A stretch of DNA of 39,750 bases, from positions 1-39,750 of IMG/VR virus record IMGVR_UViG_3300048927_000765. One strand, given 5' to 3'. The notes beneath the pieces are model-generated. The model saw only the letters and a program-made list of their open reading frames with translations. It was not told the DNA's origin and did not search any database. Shown here piece after piece: positions 32,701-38,994 of the stretch. The DNA is from a virus. The first letter of the stretch is position 1; every line of letters starts with the position of its first letter. Both the position numbers and the translations under genes were made by a program.

Positions 32701-33369
32701 ACAACATACACCGTGTCGGGCGATCTCTGGGCGCAGGGGCCATCTTCGCTTCGAAGTTACTTTGATATCCACTGGTTCAATAGTAGCGGGACCAATATCG
32801 GCGTATCTGGCGGATACGGGCAGCGCCTGGGCGGCGTCCCATTCGGGAACCGATACTACGGGACCGTGACGGCGCCAGCGGGGGCAACAAGTGCCCGCGT
32901 CCGGCCAGTTTTCTATGTGCCTGCCGGTGTAAGCGCCGACGGCATGATTGCCCGCCAAATCAAATTCGAGCGCGGATCCGTCATGACCGCTTACTCGAAC
33001 GAGGCAAGCGTCGCCCAGACCTTCCAAGCCCTTACCACCCTTACCACCCAATACGCTTCCCTCTCGACCACAGTCAGCACCCAGGGCGTGACAATCAGCA
33101 GTCAGCAGACCGCGATCACGACGATCAACAACAACGTGACGACGCTCTACGGTCGCGCCGCACTGACGATCGAGGCTGGCGGGGTCATCACCGGGTGGGA
33201 GGTTAACAACAATGGCACGACCGGCGACATCAAGCTGCGCGCTGACCGCGTTTCCGTGGTGACCGCAGCCGGAGGTACGAAGACGTTTGAGATCCGGCAG
33301 GGCACGATCATCGGCTACTACTCGAACAGCCAGAAGATGTACCAGCTCGGCGAGCAATCGGTGGCCTGA
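29725..33369 (+). CDS. Large tail-tip/central fibre protein with duplicated N-terminal domain
   Basis: 1214 residues from a GTG overlapping the tape measure stop. Two homologous modules are visible: residues 23-117 (GIVDYSRRVTDDYG...FFKDFEID) and 314-410 (GITDFSRKEADEFG...FFKDFSIA), separated by a beta-rich region. Residues about 450-700 are a coiled coil of repeated SISQNAQAIS-type units, as in phage fibre stalks. Two carbohydrate-binding-like jelly-roll domains follow (NLYSNGGLEQGLVNF at about 718; NLLANGGFENGLKSW at about 930). The C-terminus (ALTIEAGGVITGWEVNNNGT) resembles the J-protein/DUF1983 fibre end. It may combine distal-tail and receptor-binding roles. Confidence 0.8.
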   Translation: MRVVLDSGETLDLGETEATPTIGIVDYSRRVTDDYGVTTVVERGFARRMSVRLVVPFDQADALQASLAAIRAKPARWIADEGVDWLDFRGFFKDFEIDLPVPPKAYCTLTVEALTDTEAFADAGGDPAPLGQASTLQVLQPATIAGGALVASTVPENDYPEWSAGTTYPLGARVIKAATHRIYESGSIGNVGNDPVGVSGKWRDIGPTNRWAMFDQALGSTTEAAGQITVTLAEGTINAAALLDVKAATVRVVANGYDRTLAPNASGTVTFLDMPETAGQVTVVITGPVTVEVGTLLVGKLVGLGSTTDDAKAGITDFSRKEADEFGDIQVVERAWAKRMTLPAKLRRDAIDLVAGRIAAVRAKPSLWIGKEGMETLTVYGFFKDFSIAVDTTICSLSLSIEGLSTAGKVEPLTASVDWPDVGDPAGTKPEDNATVGAPAGTDVAGKPAEEVVGQLEQQDEALAQLDTDIGQATINIAAAQNTIAQMQVDAAATKAELEEDISSLNATAAQIQADAAGTRASLETAQADILAAGGRIDTIEIALGDQEASINSIAQTVSNHTGRLASIDTTLTANGASINQNAQTISAVQGDLASLSSTVSTQGASISQNAQAISTANQNIASLTTRVGTAESSISQNATAISGVSGRTATLESTVSAHGTSITQNAQAISTTQGNLASLSSTVTSQGSSISQLQSASSTQAGDIATLKTRVVAGSPNLYSNGGLEQGLVNFGAPVGVTLSIEFSGWAGRHLKLTTSLADFYVNTPAIPCDAGVTYTASADTNFTASTGSMRTHLIFVNSSNLEIARFTAPARGGHNFDTTENGRAANACTGLAPAGTTGMLLQVQWLGVTGIGYAGVRLIKFESGATWSTYSPEASIVQTYTALSTAQTQIASLQTTVSTQGATIASNATAISTLQTQTATLTTQVTSGNPNLLANGGFENGLKSWAQAPSNWGWSGPASTWGTYVYFGVNGSSGADRYFYLDSDYIGVEQTTYTVSGDLWAQGPSSLRSYFDIHWFNSSGTNIGVSGGYGQRLGGVPFGNRYYGTVTAPAGATSARVRPVFYVPAGVSADGMIARQIKFERGSVMTAYSNEASVAQTFQALTTLTTQYASLSTTVSTQGVTISSQQTAITTINNNVTTLYGRAALTIEAGGVITGWEVNNNGTTGDIKLRADRVSVVTAAGGTKTFEIRQGTIIGYYSNSQKMYQLGEQSVA

Positions 33370-33371
33370 CG

Positions 33372-33662
33372 GTGGCAGGCCTTCGTCTCTGGAACCCGGC
33401 GGGAGCGGTGGTTTTTGACACCACCTCTCTCGCTGGCCGCTATGCCGGAACCCTGACCCTGACGGGTCCCCGGCAAGGGAGCTTTGTCATTCCTGACTTG
33501 CAGCCGGGCAACAAAGTCTGGCTCAACGTCCAGTTTTACAACATCCCGTTCCTCAACATGCAGGATGCGATCGTTCGGCTGACGGGCGCAAATACGATCG
33601 ACTACAACACCCTGAACCTGCCGGCCGGTTCTATCACCGACATCCACTACGGGTTTCAATGA
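33372..33662 (+). CDS. Small tail-tip accessory protein
   Basis: 96 residues from a GTG two bases after the fibre stop. It starts MAGLRLWNPAGAVVFDTTSL and has further beta strands (GSFVIPDLQPGNKVWLNVQF). The N-terminal motif matches the next product (GVIWAPDGRVLFDTR), so the two are small paralogues sharing a short beta unit. Similar short proteins follow J-like fibres in many siphophages and may sit at the tail tip. No enzyme motif is present. Confidence 0.72.
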   Translation: MAGLRLWNPAGAVVFDTTSLAGRYAGTLTLTGPRQGSFVIPDLQPGNKVWLNVQFYNIPFLNMQDAIVRLTGANTIDYNTLNLPAGSITDIHYGFQ

Positions 33663-33663
33663 C

Positions 33664-34299
33664 ATGGCTGTAGCGGGAGTTATCTGGGCGCCAGATGGCC
33701 GCGTTCTGTTTGATACGCGTTGGCCGCAGATGATGTTGGTCGGCAACGGGCACATCACCGCATCCGGGCAGACTGCAAACCTCAGTGGAGGCCGCAATCC
33801 GATCATAGCGTACCGACCCATCAACTGCAGCGCGGCCGTCGTCACCGAGAGCCGATCGGGCGCAAATTACGGGTTCAATTTCGGCATCTACAACCCTTCG
33901 TCCGGCTACTATGTCGATTACTGGATCTATGATCGCGTCCCGCCTCAGAAGCCGACCAGCGGCGTTTCACTGGCGCTATTTGACGAGGCGGGCAACACCA
34001 CATTCCGCGCGGATGTCACGCCAATGGTGGTCGCGCCATCCGGCTTGGAGCCCGCTGGCCGGATCTACGCCATTGCTCCCAGCGTAGGACCATACTGGCG
34101 CGAAGACGTGAACATCGACGTCAACACCGAGGGCGTCCCGATCACGCAGCGCCTCACCGAGATCGGCGGATGGCGATACGGCGGCGGGGGTTTCTATCTC
34201 GATCCGCGCTCGACCAACGATCACTTCGGCTTGAATTCTGACGGGGTTTACGACCCCAGCCTTAGCTATTGGGTCATTCTCGATGTCACCAACCACTGA
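33664..34299 (+). CDS. Tail-tip/receptor-binding-like protein
   Basis: 211 residues, all-beta by composition with many aromatic residues. The N-terminus (GVIWAPDGRVLFDTRWPQMM) repeats the unit in the preceding small protein. The middle has NYGFNFGIYNPSSGYYVDYW and IYDRVPPQKPTSG. The C-terminus (YGGGGFYLDPRSTNDHFGLN) is Gly/Tyr-rich. These features are consistent with a virion surface domain that contacts the receptor, but no named family is recognised. Its last 17 bases overlap the nucleotidyltransferase-like gene. Confidence 0.7.
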   Translation: MAVAGVIWAPDGRVLFDTRWPQMMLVGNGHITASGQTANLSGGRNPIIAYRPINCSAAVVTESRSGANYGFNFGIYNPSSGYYVDYWIYDRVPPQKPTSGVSLALFDEAGNTTFRADVTPMVVAPSGLEPAGRIYAIAPSVGPYWREDVNIDVNTEGVPITQRLTEIGGWRYGGGGFYLDPRSTNDHFGLNSDGVYDPSLSYWVILDVTNH

Positions 34300-34750
34300 C
34301 CTGCTGATCATTGGATCGTTCGCCGCCATGGTCCACGGCACTCTTCCCGCCTGGCGGGAGGGGCGATACCGCGATGTCGATTTCGTGGGCACTGATGAGG
34401 CGATTGCCGATCTGCTGGACTTCTACGGGTACGAGGCGGTCGCCCCCTCCGCAGATCGCCTCTTTGTCACGAACAGGTTCGGCCTCGCTTTTGACATCAG
34501 CCTGCGCGGCCACCTTATACCTACCGTCGCCGATCACGCGGACCTGATGGAAGTGGAGATCAACGGCCTGGAGATCACCTGTCTGGTGGCCCGGCCGGAG
34601 TTGGTCTTCGCTCTGCGGGAGGCTTCATGGAACCTCGTCCCAGTTCATCTCGATAAGGCCCGCCGCGACCTCGAAGGGTATCGCGAGCAGGGCATAGCAA
34701 TAGACCCAGCGCTCGCGCTGGCTGCGGAGGCGTTCCGCAAGGATCGCTGA
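34283..34750 (+). CDS. Predicted Pol-beta-type nucleotidyltransferase
   Basis: 155 residues, ATG at 34283 inside the 3' end of the previous gene. It shows the minimal nucleotidyltransferase signature: G11-S12 (LIIGSFAAMVHG), then D31-x-D33 (RYRDVDFVG) and a third acidic residue D71 in LAFDISL. A C-terminal helix (PELVFALREASWNLVPVHLD then KARRDLEGYREQG) is also typical. Such enzymes transfer an NMP to proteins, tRNA or nucleotides (MNT/AbiEii and the T4 NrdC.11 group are known relatives in type). The context within the tail-tip genes is odd. Its substrate is unknown. Confidence 0.68.
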   Translation: MSPTTDLLIIGSFAAMVHGTLPAWREGRYRDVDFVGTDEAIADLLDFYGYEAVAPSADRLFVTNRFGLAFDISLRGHLIPTVADHADLMEVEINGLEITCLVARPELVFALREASWNLVPVHLDKARRDLEGYREQGIAIDPALALAAEAFRKDR

Positions 34751-34806
34751 AAGCCGCCTTCGACCTTTCCCGGATTTCCTACACACTCACTCCCACAGGA
34801 GACACA

Positions 34807-35424
34807 ATGCACAACCTCGTGAAGCTGGTTCAGGCCAGCGGCAAAAGCATCCTCGTGCCCGGAAGCGCCATCGCGTCCGGCATCGTTCGTTCGCTGTCGT
34901 TGAAGGAAAAGGAAGCCCACCCTGCCGGGAGCGCGCTAGTCTGGCTGATCCTCGATGGCCAGGCGCAAAGCGCGATCGTCCGCGAGCGTATGGGCTTTGT
35001 GCTGGCCAAGGGCGGCGGCCCGTCGTCAGAGCGCGAGATTGTCGAAGGCCTCGATGGCGAGCGCATCTCGATCCCGCGTTCAGCCTTTGCCTTCGCCATG
35101 GAAAGCGAGCGTATCACGGACGCAAAGGGTGCGATCGTCCAGGGCGCGGAAGTGGCAGTTCGCGAGAAACGCGGCGAAGAGCTGATCCGCATGGACGGCA
35201 CCGTCCTCAAGACCTCGCTGCGAAGCGCTGCCGGCGTGGTCGATTTCTTCGTGAAGGACAGCGCGGATGATCTGCTCGACCGATTCAATGTCGAGGTGAG
35301 CGAAGACGACGGCACCGAGGAATACGACGACGAAGGCAACTTGATCGTCGCCGACGAACCCGCGCCGGTCAGTCCTGCACGGCGCTCCAGTTCGGCCCGT
35401 CCTGCACGCCGTAAGCGTCCATAA
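34807..35424 (+). CDS. Hypothetical late protein
   Basis: 205 residues, unrecognised. A folded N-terminal part (LVKLVQASGKSILVPGSAIA, SALVWLILDGQAQSAIVRER) is followed by ERISIPRSAFAFAMESERIT. It ends in an acidic then basic disordered tail (VSEDDGTEEYDDEGN; RRSSSARPARRKRP). The stop overlaps the end of an antisense gene (35369-35653). A GGAG lies 6 bases before the ATG. It sits between tail and lysis genes, where non-essential late accessory factors are common. There is no evidence for a specific role. Confidence 0.65.
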   Translation: MHNLVKLVQASGKSILVPGSAIASGIVRSLSLKEKEAHPAGSALVWLILDGQAQSAIVRERMGFVLAKGGGPSSEREIVEGLDGERISIPRSAFAFAMESERITDAKGAIVQGAEVAVREKRGEELIRMDGTVLKTSLRSAAGVVDFFVKDSADDLLDRFNVEVSEDDGTEEYDDEGNLIVADEPAPVSPARRSSSARPARRKRP

Positions 35425-35653
35425 GCTGATTCAGCGCGGTGCGTGGCTGCTCAAGCCGCGCGAGGTTGGCGCCTTTCAGATCCACATTGTCGATGTGATA
35501 GGCCCGGCCGTTGCTGTCCAGCAGCACGACCACCATGCGCTCGGCCTTCAGGTGGTCGGCCAGATTGCCGTCCGGCACCGGCCCATTGGGCGGCGGCGCC
35601 CGGCGCGCCCAGTCCTTCATCTGATCGACCGGGCTGCTCTTCTCTTCCGACAT
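35369..35653 (-). CDS. Antisense hypothetical gene in the late block
   Basis: 94 residues from the ATG at 35653, preceded by GGAG at 7 bases; a second ATG lies just upstream at 35656. It starts MSEEKSSPVDQMKDWARRAP and contains LKAERMVVVLLDSNGRAYHI then DNVDLKGANLARLEQPRTAL, which reads as a normal small fold. Without it the interval 35425-35706 would be empty. It runs against the late operon and overlaps the 3' end of the upstream gene by 56 bases. This is the usual sign of a separately expressed (lysogenic) gene. Function unknown. Confidence 0.6.
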   Translation of the reverse strand: MSEEKSSPVDQMKDWARRAPPPNGPVPDGNLADHLKAERMVVVLLDSNGRAYHIDNVDLKGANLARLEQPRTALNQLMDAYGVQDGPNWSAVQD

Positions 35654-35706
35654 CATTTCGCTCCGCGTCTTCGGCGGCGACCATACCACCCCAGTGGAGA
35701 ATCACT

Positions 35707-36000
35707 ATGCTGATCCTGCTGCTCTCTGCGGCCCTGCTGCTCGCGTCTTACAATGGACTCCGACAGAAGCGCCGCATCGATCGCCTCGAAAACGACCTTG
35801 TCCAGGTCCAGGCCGACACGGTTGTCTTCGAAACGGCGATAGCGACCCTGTCCGCCTCGATAGCGACCAATCATTCGATCGTCGCCTTGCTGGCAAAGAA
35901 GCCCTCCCTTTCGCTCGACGAAAACGGATTTGTGCGCGGCGTAGAACTGCCGGGTCCGGATGGGCCAATCCTCACCGCATTCCGCACCTCAGGAGAATGA
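35707..36000 (+). CDS. Small membrane-anchored hypothetical protein
   Basis: 97 residues from the ATG at 35707 (GGAG at about 8 bases). The N-terminus is a short hydrophobic helix (MLILLLSAALLLASYNGL), then a basic turn and a charged coiled-coil (RIDRLENDLVQVQADTVVFE). LSLDENGFVRGVELPGPDGP follows. It is probably anchored in the inner membrane with the rest in the periplasm or cytoplasm. It lies just before the lysis cassette and could be a lysis accessory. The spanins are identified elsewhere, so it is not called Rz. Confidence 0.66.
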   Translation: MLILLLSAALLLASYNGLRQKRRIDRLENDLVQVQADTVVFETAIATLSASIATNHSIVALLAKKPSLSLDENGFVRGVELPGPDGPILTAFRTSGE

Positions 36001-36002
36001 CC

Positions 36003-36320
36003 ATGGCCGATACGTCGCCCACCCCGACCGCTGCCCAGCTCCTGGCGCAGCGTAACGAACTTGATCGCCAGATCGCGATCGCGAACCTCGAAGGCCTCAA
36101 GGGCATCCGTGCCGCGCTTGCGGCGGGCAAGTGCGCAACGCTGGCCGACGACATCGAAGCGCTGCTGCCGCAGCTCGCTTCGGACAACGCTCTCGGCACC
36201 CCGTTTCAGCAGGCCATGGCCGTCATCACCTCCATGCGCAACGTGACCGGATTCTTCGACGGCGAGATCTCCCGCGTCGAAGCGATGATCGCTGCCCAGG
36301 ACGAGCCCCCGGCCTCCTAA
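36003..36320 (+). CDS. Small helical hypothetical protein
   Basis: 105 residues, ATG two bases after the previous stop (TGACCATG). It is helical (AQLLAQRNELDRQIAIANLE, ADDIEALLPQLASDNALGTP, FQQAMAVITSMRNVTGFFDG) and has no membrane segment. The family is not recognised. It sits directly upstream of the endolysin gene in the lysis region and may be a regulator or a late structural component. There is no stronger evidence. Confidence 0.66.
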   Translation: MADTSPTPTAAQLLAQRNELDRQIAIANLEGLKGIRAALAAGKCATLADDIEALLPQLASDNALGTPFQQAMAVITSMRNVTGFFDGEISRVEAMIAAQDEPPAS

Positions 36321-36350
36321 CCCCTCCCTACCCAAACCAGCGAGACCGCC

Positions 36351-36926
36351 ATGACCGATCCCCGCAAGGCCGCCTTCGATGCGGTCCGCGCCATCACGCC
36401 AACAGGCGTGTTCAACGATCCCGGCAACGTCCTCGACGCCTTTGGAGCACAGCGCATGCCTGCGACCCCCAGCATCCCCGATGATTACTGGCCCATGCTC
36501 TCGAAGATCGAGAGCGGCAACCGCCCCTACGTCAAGGCCGCCTCGTCCAGCGGGTCCGGCCTCTACCAGTTCCTCAAGGCCACCTGGATCGGTGAGGGCG
36601 GCAAGTGGGGCTCCGACATGCGCCTCGCGTTCGGTGGGCTCAAACCGACCGCCGAGGAGCAGCTCGCCCGGGCGAAGACCTTCACCGAGAAGAATGCGGT
36701 GTCACTGCTCGGGAAGAAGATCGCGATCAACAAGGCCTCGCTCTACGCCGCACACTTCTTCGGCGCCGGCACCGCGGCCAAGGTCATCGCTGCCGACGTC
36801 GATGCCCGCGCGGATCTGATCGCGGGCGAGGCCGCCACCAAGGCAAATCCTTCGATTCTGAAGGGCAAGACCGTCGGTCAGTTCCTGACCTGGCTGCACG
36901 GCAAAACCGGCGAATGGGCTCGCTGA
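36351..36926 (+). CDS. Endolysin, lytic transglycosylase-like
   Basis: 191 residues. The lysozyme-like core is visible: MLSKIESGNRPYVKAASSSG with the probable catalytic Glu54, then GLYQFLKATW. This matches SLT-type transglycosylases and N4-type muramidases, which cut the glycan backbone. The C-terminal half contains LGKKIAINKASLYAAHFFGA, also typical of phage lysins in this group. It has no signal peptide and should depend on the holin that follows 15 bases downstream. Confidence 0.86.
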   Translation: MTDPRKAAFDAVRAITPTGVFNDPGNVLDAFGAQRMPATPSIPDDYWPMLSKIESGNRPYVKAASSSGSGLYQFLKATWIGEGGKWGSDMRLAFGGLKPTAEEQLARAKTFTEKNAVSLLGKKIAINKASLYAAHFFGAGTAAKVIAADVDARADLIAGEAATKANPSILKGKTVGQFLTWLHGKTGEWAR

Positions 36927-36941
36927 GCCAAACGGGGGCTT

Positions 36942-37319
36942 ATGGAAAACTTCTCCCTGTCCGACTGGCTCACGTCGGTTGGATACTTCCTACTCGCCGC
37001 TTTCGGCGGCCTGCTGGGATACGTCATGCGGGAGCACGACAAGGGCAACGAGCTGAACGGCCCGCGTGCCGCCACTGAAGCGGTGGCGTCCGGGTTCGTC
37101 GGCTTCCTCGTCATGCTCCTCTGCCGCGCGATGGCGCTCGACCCGCTGTGGTCGGGCGTGATCGTCGGCGTGTTTGGCTGGCTCGGCGCAAACGTGTCGA
37201 TCCGGCTCTTGGAGCGGCTCGTCTACGAGAAGCTCGGAATCAAGCTGCGCGCGAACACGGACAAGCGCGTCGCTGCGGCCAAGGGCCGGGAGAATGCATC
37301 GCAAGGAGATCAGCCGTGA
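36942..37319 (+). CDS. Holin
   Basis: 125 residues with three hydrophobic segments: about 10-30 (TSVGYFLLAAFGGLLGYVM), 48-65 (VASGFVGFLVMLLCRAMA) and 68-88 (LWSGVIVGVFGWLGANVSI). A charged C-terminal tail follows (KRVAAAKGRENASQGDQP). Three membrane helices, the short length and the place between endolysin and spanins identify it as a holin that permeabilises the inner membrane for endolysin release. The exact class (LydA or holin type 2-3) is not certain. It overlaps the i-spanin GTG by 4 bases. Confidence 0.8.
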   Translation: MENFSLSDWLTSVGYFLLAAFGGLLGYVMREHDKGNELNGPRAATEAVASGFVGFLVMLLCRAMALDPLWSGVIVGVFGWLGANVSIRLLERLVYEKLGIKLRANTDKRVAAAKGRENASQGDQP

Positions 37320-37702
37320 AGCTACTCAGTCTGCTCGCGCCCTACCGATCACAGATCTTCGCCATGGTGGGCGTGCTCGCCGTGTCGGGGATCGGGGCCA
37401 GCATCATCGGCTGGATGCAGATCCAGCGCCAGAACGACCAGATCGCCGACAAGGACGGGAAGATCGACGAACTGGTCACCACGAACAAAGGGTGGGCCGC
37501 TCACGCCGCCGAGCAGGATCGCCTGCGCGCCCTCGAACACAAGAACGTGCTGCTGCTGGAGGACAAGCTCGCGCTGATCGAGCAGCAGAACGCCGCCGCC
37601 GCCGTGCAACTGAAGGATCTGGAGGCCAGCAATGCAGAGGTCAAAGAGTATCTGTCTCGCCCTATCCCTGCTGATTTGCGCAGGCTGCTCGAAAAGAAGT
37701 GA
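37316..37702 (+). CDS. i-spanin (Rz-like)
   Basis: 128 residues from GTG at 37316, with AAGGAG 7-8 bases upstream. An N-terminal membrane anchor lies at about residues 9-32 (APYRSQIFAMVGVLAVSGIG). A long charged coiled-coil follows (QRQNDQIADKDGKIDELVTT and KLALIEQQNAAAAVQLKDLE). This is the inner-membrane spanin component that spans the periplasm and fuses membranes in lysis. Its 3' end is overlapped by the o-spanin gene in another frame, a standard arrangement. Confidence 0.88.
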   Translation: MKLLSLLAPYRSQIFAMVGVLAVSGIGASIIGWMQIQRQNDQIADKDGKIDELVTTNKGWAAHAAEQDRLRALEHKNVLLLEDKLALIEQQNAAAAVQLKDLEASNAEVKEYLSRPIPADLRRLLEKK

Positions 37703-37904
37703 CGTAGCCTCGGCGCCGCCCCCGCCCGCCTATGAGGGCATCCCGGCCGGGCTGATGGCGCGCTGCACCGTCAAGGACGTGCCGCTTGAGACGACGGGCG
37801 ACATCTTTACGAGCCGGGGCATCTACAAAGAGGGGGTCGAGAAGTGCGCGGCCAAGATCGACGCGATTCGAGACCATGATGCTCGGGCACGATCTGGTAA
37901 GTAG
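37632..37904 (+). CDS. o-spanin lipoprotein (Rz1-like)
   Basis: 90 residues. A lipoprotein signal SICLALSLLICAGC places the lipidated Cys at residue 19. The mature part is Pro-rich at first (SAPPPPAYEGIPAG). The ATG lies inside the 3' end of the i-spanin gene in another frame, overlapping by 71 bases, which is the classical overlapping Rz/Rz1 architecture. It should sit in the outer membrane and bind the i-spanin tip. It is longer than lambda Rz1 (60), with two extra cysteines. Confidence 0.87.
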   Translation: MQRSKSICLALSLLICAGCSKRSDVASAPPPPAYEGIPAGLMARCTVKDVPLETTGDIFTSRGIYKEGVEKCAAKIDAIRDHDARARSGK

Positions 37905-38056
37905 CTGGGAGATCCAACGCATCGAACGAACCCCGCAGCCGAGGCGGATCTCACGCAGTATCTAGTTGAAAGCAAGGCAGGTCTTTCTGTGCAGAAATTT
38001 CGCTGCTAAAAGAGGCGACCTGGTCTGTCGCAAGACCTGGCATCATACCGAACCTC

Positions 38057-38081
38057 GGCCCCGCTCCGGCGGGGCCTTTTT
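38057..38081 (+). terminator. Strong rho-independent terminator closing the late operon
   Basis: GGCCCCGC (38057-38064), loop TCCG, GCGGGGCC (38069-38076), then five T. Stem of 8 GC-rich pairs plus U-run, about 150 bases after the o-spanin stop. The interval 37905-38056 holds no gene; it has a short direct repeat of GACCTGG. Confidence 0.9.
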
Positions 38082-38220
38082 ACGTCATTCGCGGAAACGA
38101 CGCAGTCTCTTGCCCACCGGCACCGGGATTAACGAATTGCAATTCGCAATGATGTCACGTTGGCCGCACAATGTGGGTTATCGGCCCACTGGGAGATGCC
38201 CTCCCCTCCCGGTAGACCAG

Positions 38221-38287
38221 AGCGCGCTTCGGCGCGTTCCGACCCAAACTGTGCCCCGGGGCTTTGAAAACGTGCTCCGGGGACTTT
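38221..38287 (+). ncRNA. Candidate small RNA unit A
   Basis: Hairpin AGCGCGC-TTCG-GCGCGTT (38221-38238) with a stable UUCG loop. A spacer follows, then CCCCGG (38254-38259) pairing with CCGGGG (38277-38282) and ACTTTGT, a weak U-rich end. CTCCCCTCCC lies just upstream (about 38201-38210), a pyrimidine-rich anti-ribosome-site-like motif. It shares layout and short blocks with unit B 208 bases on. Existence as an RNA is inferred; no clear promoter is seen. Confidence 0.4.
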
Positions 38288-38428
38288 GTCCGAAGGTGCC
38301 AGCATCGAGCAGATGTGCTTGTCTGGTCACAAATCTGGGCGCCAAAATTCAACACTTTGTCACGAAGCCGTGATATCCGTAGCCCATTGGCCCGCCGCAA
38401 GCGTGGCAATCCTTGTGGTTGGCCAGTA

Positions 38429-38495
38429 AGCGCTTCGGCGCTCTGCAACGCGAAACTAGCCCCGGCGAGCGTCCTCAAGCGCGTGCCGGGGCCTT
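38429..38495 (+). ncRNA. Candidate small RNA unit B
   Basis: Hairpin AGCGC-TTCG-GCGCT (38429-38442), then GAAACTA and GCCCCGGC (38459-38466) pairing with GCCGGGGC (about 38485-38492) followed by CTTTT. It is thus a good terminator-like stem. Blocks shared with unit A: AGCGC...TTCGGCGC, AAACT, GCCCCGG, GTGC...GGGG, CGAAG. A weak promoter candidate upstream is TTCAAC-17-TGATAT (about 38349-38377). Confidence 0.42.
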
Positions 38496-38732
38496 TTGCG
38501 AAGAGCTGCGGACCGGGTTCGACACCGGCTACCAGGCAGCCTTCTCTCCACCTGGTCCGATCGCTTTCGCGATCCTCAAGCATGGGGCACGTCCATCCGT
38601 GCAGCCGCAGCCGAGAGAAAGCTATCACGCATCGATGCTGGAACGACCACCGTTACGAAATGTTAACACCTCGCAGTCTTAGAGGCGCCGCCGTGATGGT
38701 GGACACCTCCCCCCCCCCCGACCCCATCGCGC

Positions 38733-38764
38733 AGAGGTCGCCCTTCCTGCGAGGGGCGGCCTCT
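38733..38764. terminator. Long stem-loop, probable bidirectional terminator
   Basis: AGAGGTCGCCC (38733-38743) pairs with GGGCGGCCTCT (38754-38764), 11 pairs including one wobble, loop of 10 bases. Plus-strand bases after it read TCTCGTTT. It lies 13 bases past the stop of the leftward 38778 gene, so it can end that transcript and any rightward one. Confidence 0.6.
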
Positions 38765-38777
38765 TCTCGTTTGGGCA

Positions 38778-38948
38778 TTAAGCCGCCTTGCGCGCCAGGC
38801 CGACCGGCACCGCGAGGAACCACTCGCGGCGGCTGGCATCCCAAGACGCGAGGCCCAGCTCGATCGCGTCTCCCAGCGCTTCATCAATGCTGTCCCGCCA
38901 CGGCGCGCGCGGGCGACCGAAGACCGCAATTCGGTATCTGATTTTCAT
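38778..38948 (-). CDS. Small hypothetical protein
   Basis: 56 residues from the ATG at 38948, starting MKIRYRIAVFGRPRAPWRDS and ending FLAVPVGLARKAA. Beta-alpha-beta in appearance, with a basic N-terminus (RPRAPWRDSIDEALGDAIEL). An in-frame ATG four codons upstream is possible. Similar short proteins occur at the ends of sphingomonad-type prophages as far as I recall. A long stem-loop follows the stop. It runs with the next leftward gene (38995-39258) after a 46-base gap. Function unknown. Confidence 0.62.
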   Translation of the reverse strand: MKIRYRIAVFGRPRAPWRDSIDEALGDAIELGLASWDASRREWFLAVPVGLARKAA

Positions 38949-38994
38949 GGCAGGAATCATCCTGGAATAATTGCAGGCGAAACGGACAGGCGCG

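Larger units (their letters stand above)
38082..38777. other. About 700-base region with no convincing gene
   Basis: Open frames here (for example 38264-38941 plus, 38155-38628 minus) lack coding character and recognisable domains. The interval instead holds many hairpins: two UUCG-loop stems with adjacent terminator-like stems (separate entries), GATCGC-tttc-GCGATC (38559-38574) and GCACG-tccatc-CGTGC (near 38590). It also has a palindrome GAATTGCAATTC near 38133, a run of 11 C (38709-38719) and a long stem at 38733-38764. It is the likely site of phage small RNAs or a decayed cargo region. Confidence 0.55.

Noticed and set aside
38511-38534. GGTTCGA-like T-arm and ACCA end (tRNA remnant or attR)
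   Set aside because: Only four stem pairs form, no acceptor or anticodon arm can be built, and the left attachment site is not in the window for comparison.
38264-38941. 225-residue plus-strand frame in the right non-coding region
   Set aside because: Composition is that of non-coding GC-rich DNA. It crosses the C11 run and the stem-loops and overlaps the better-supported 38778-38948 gene.
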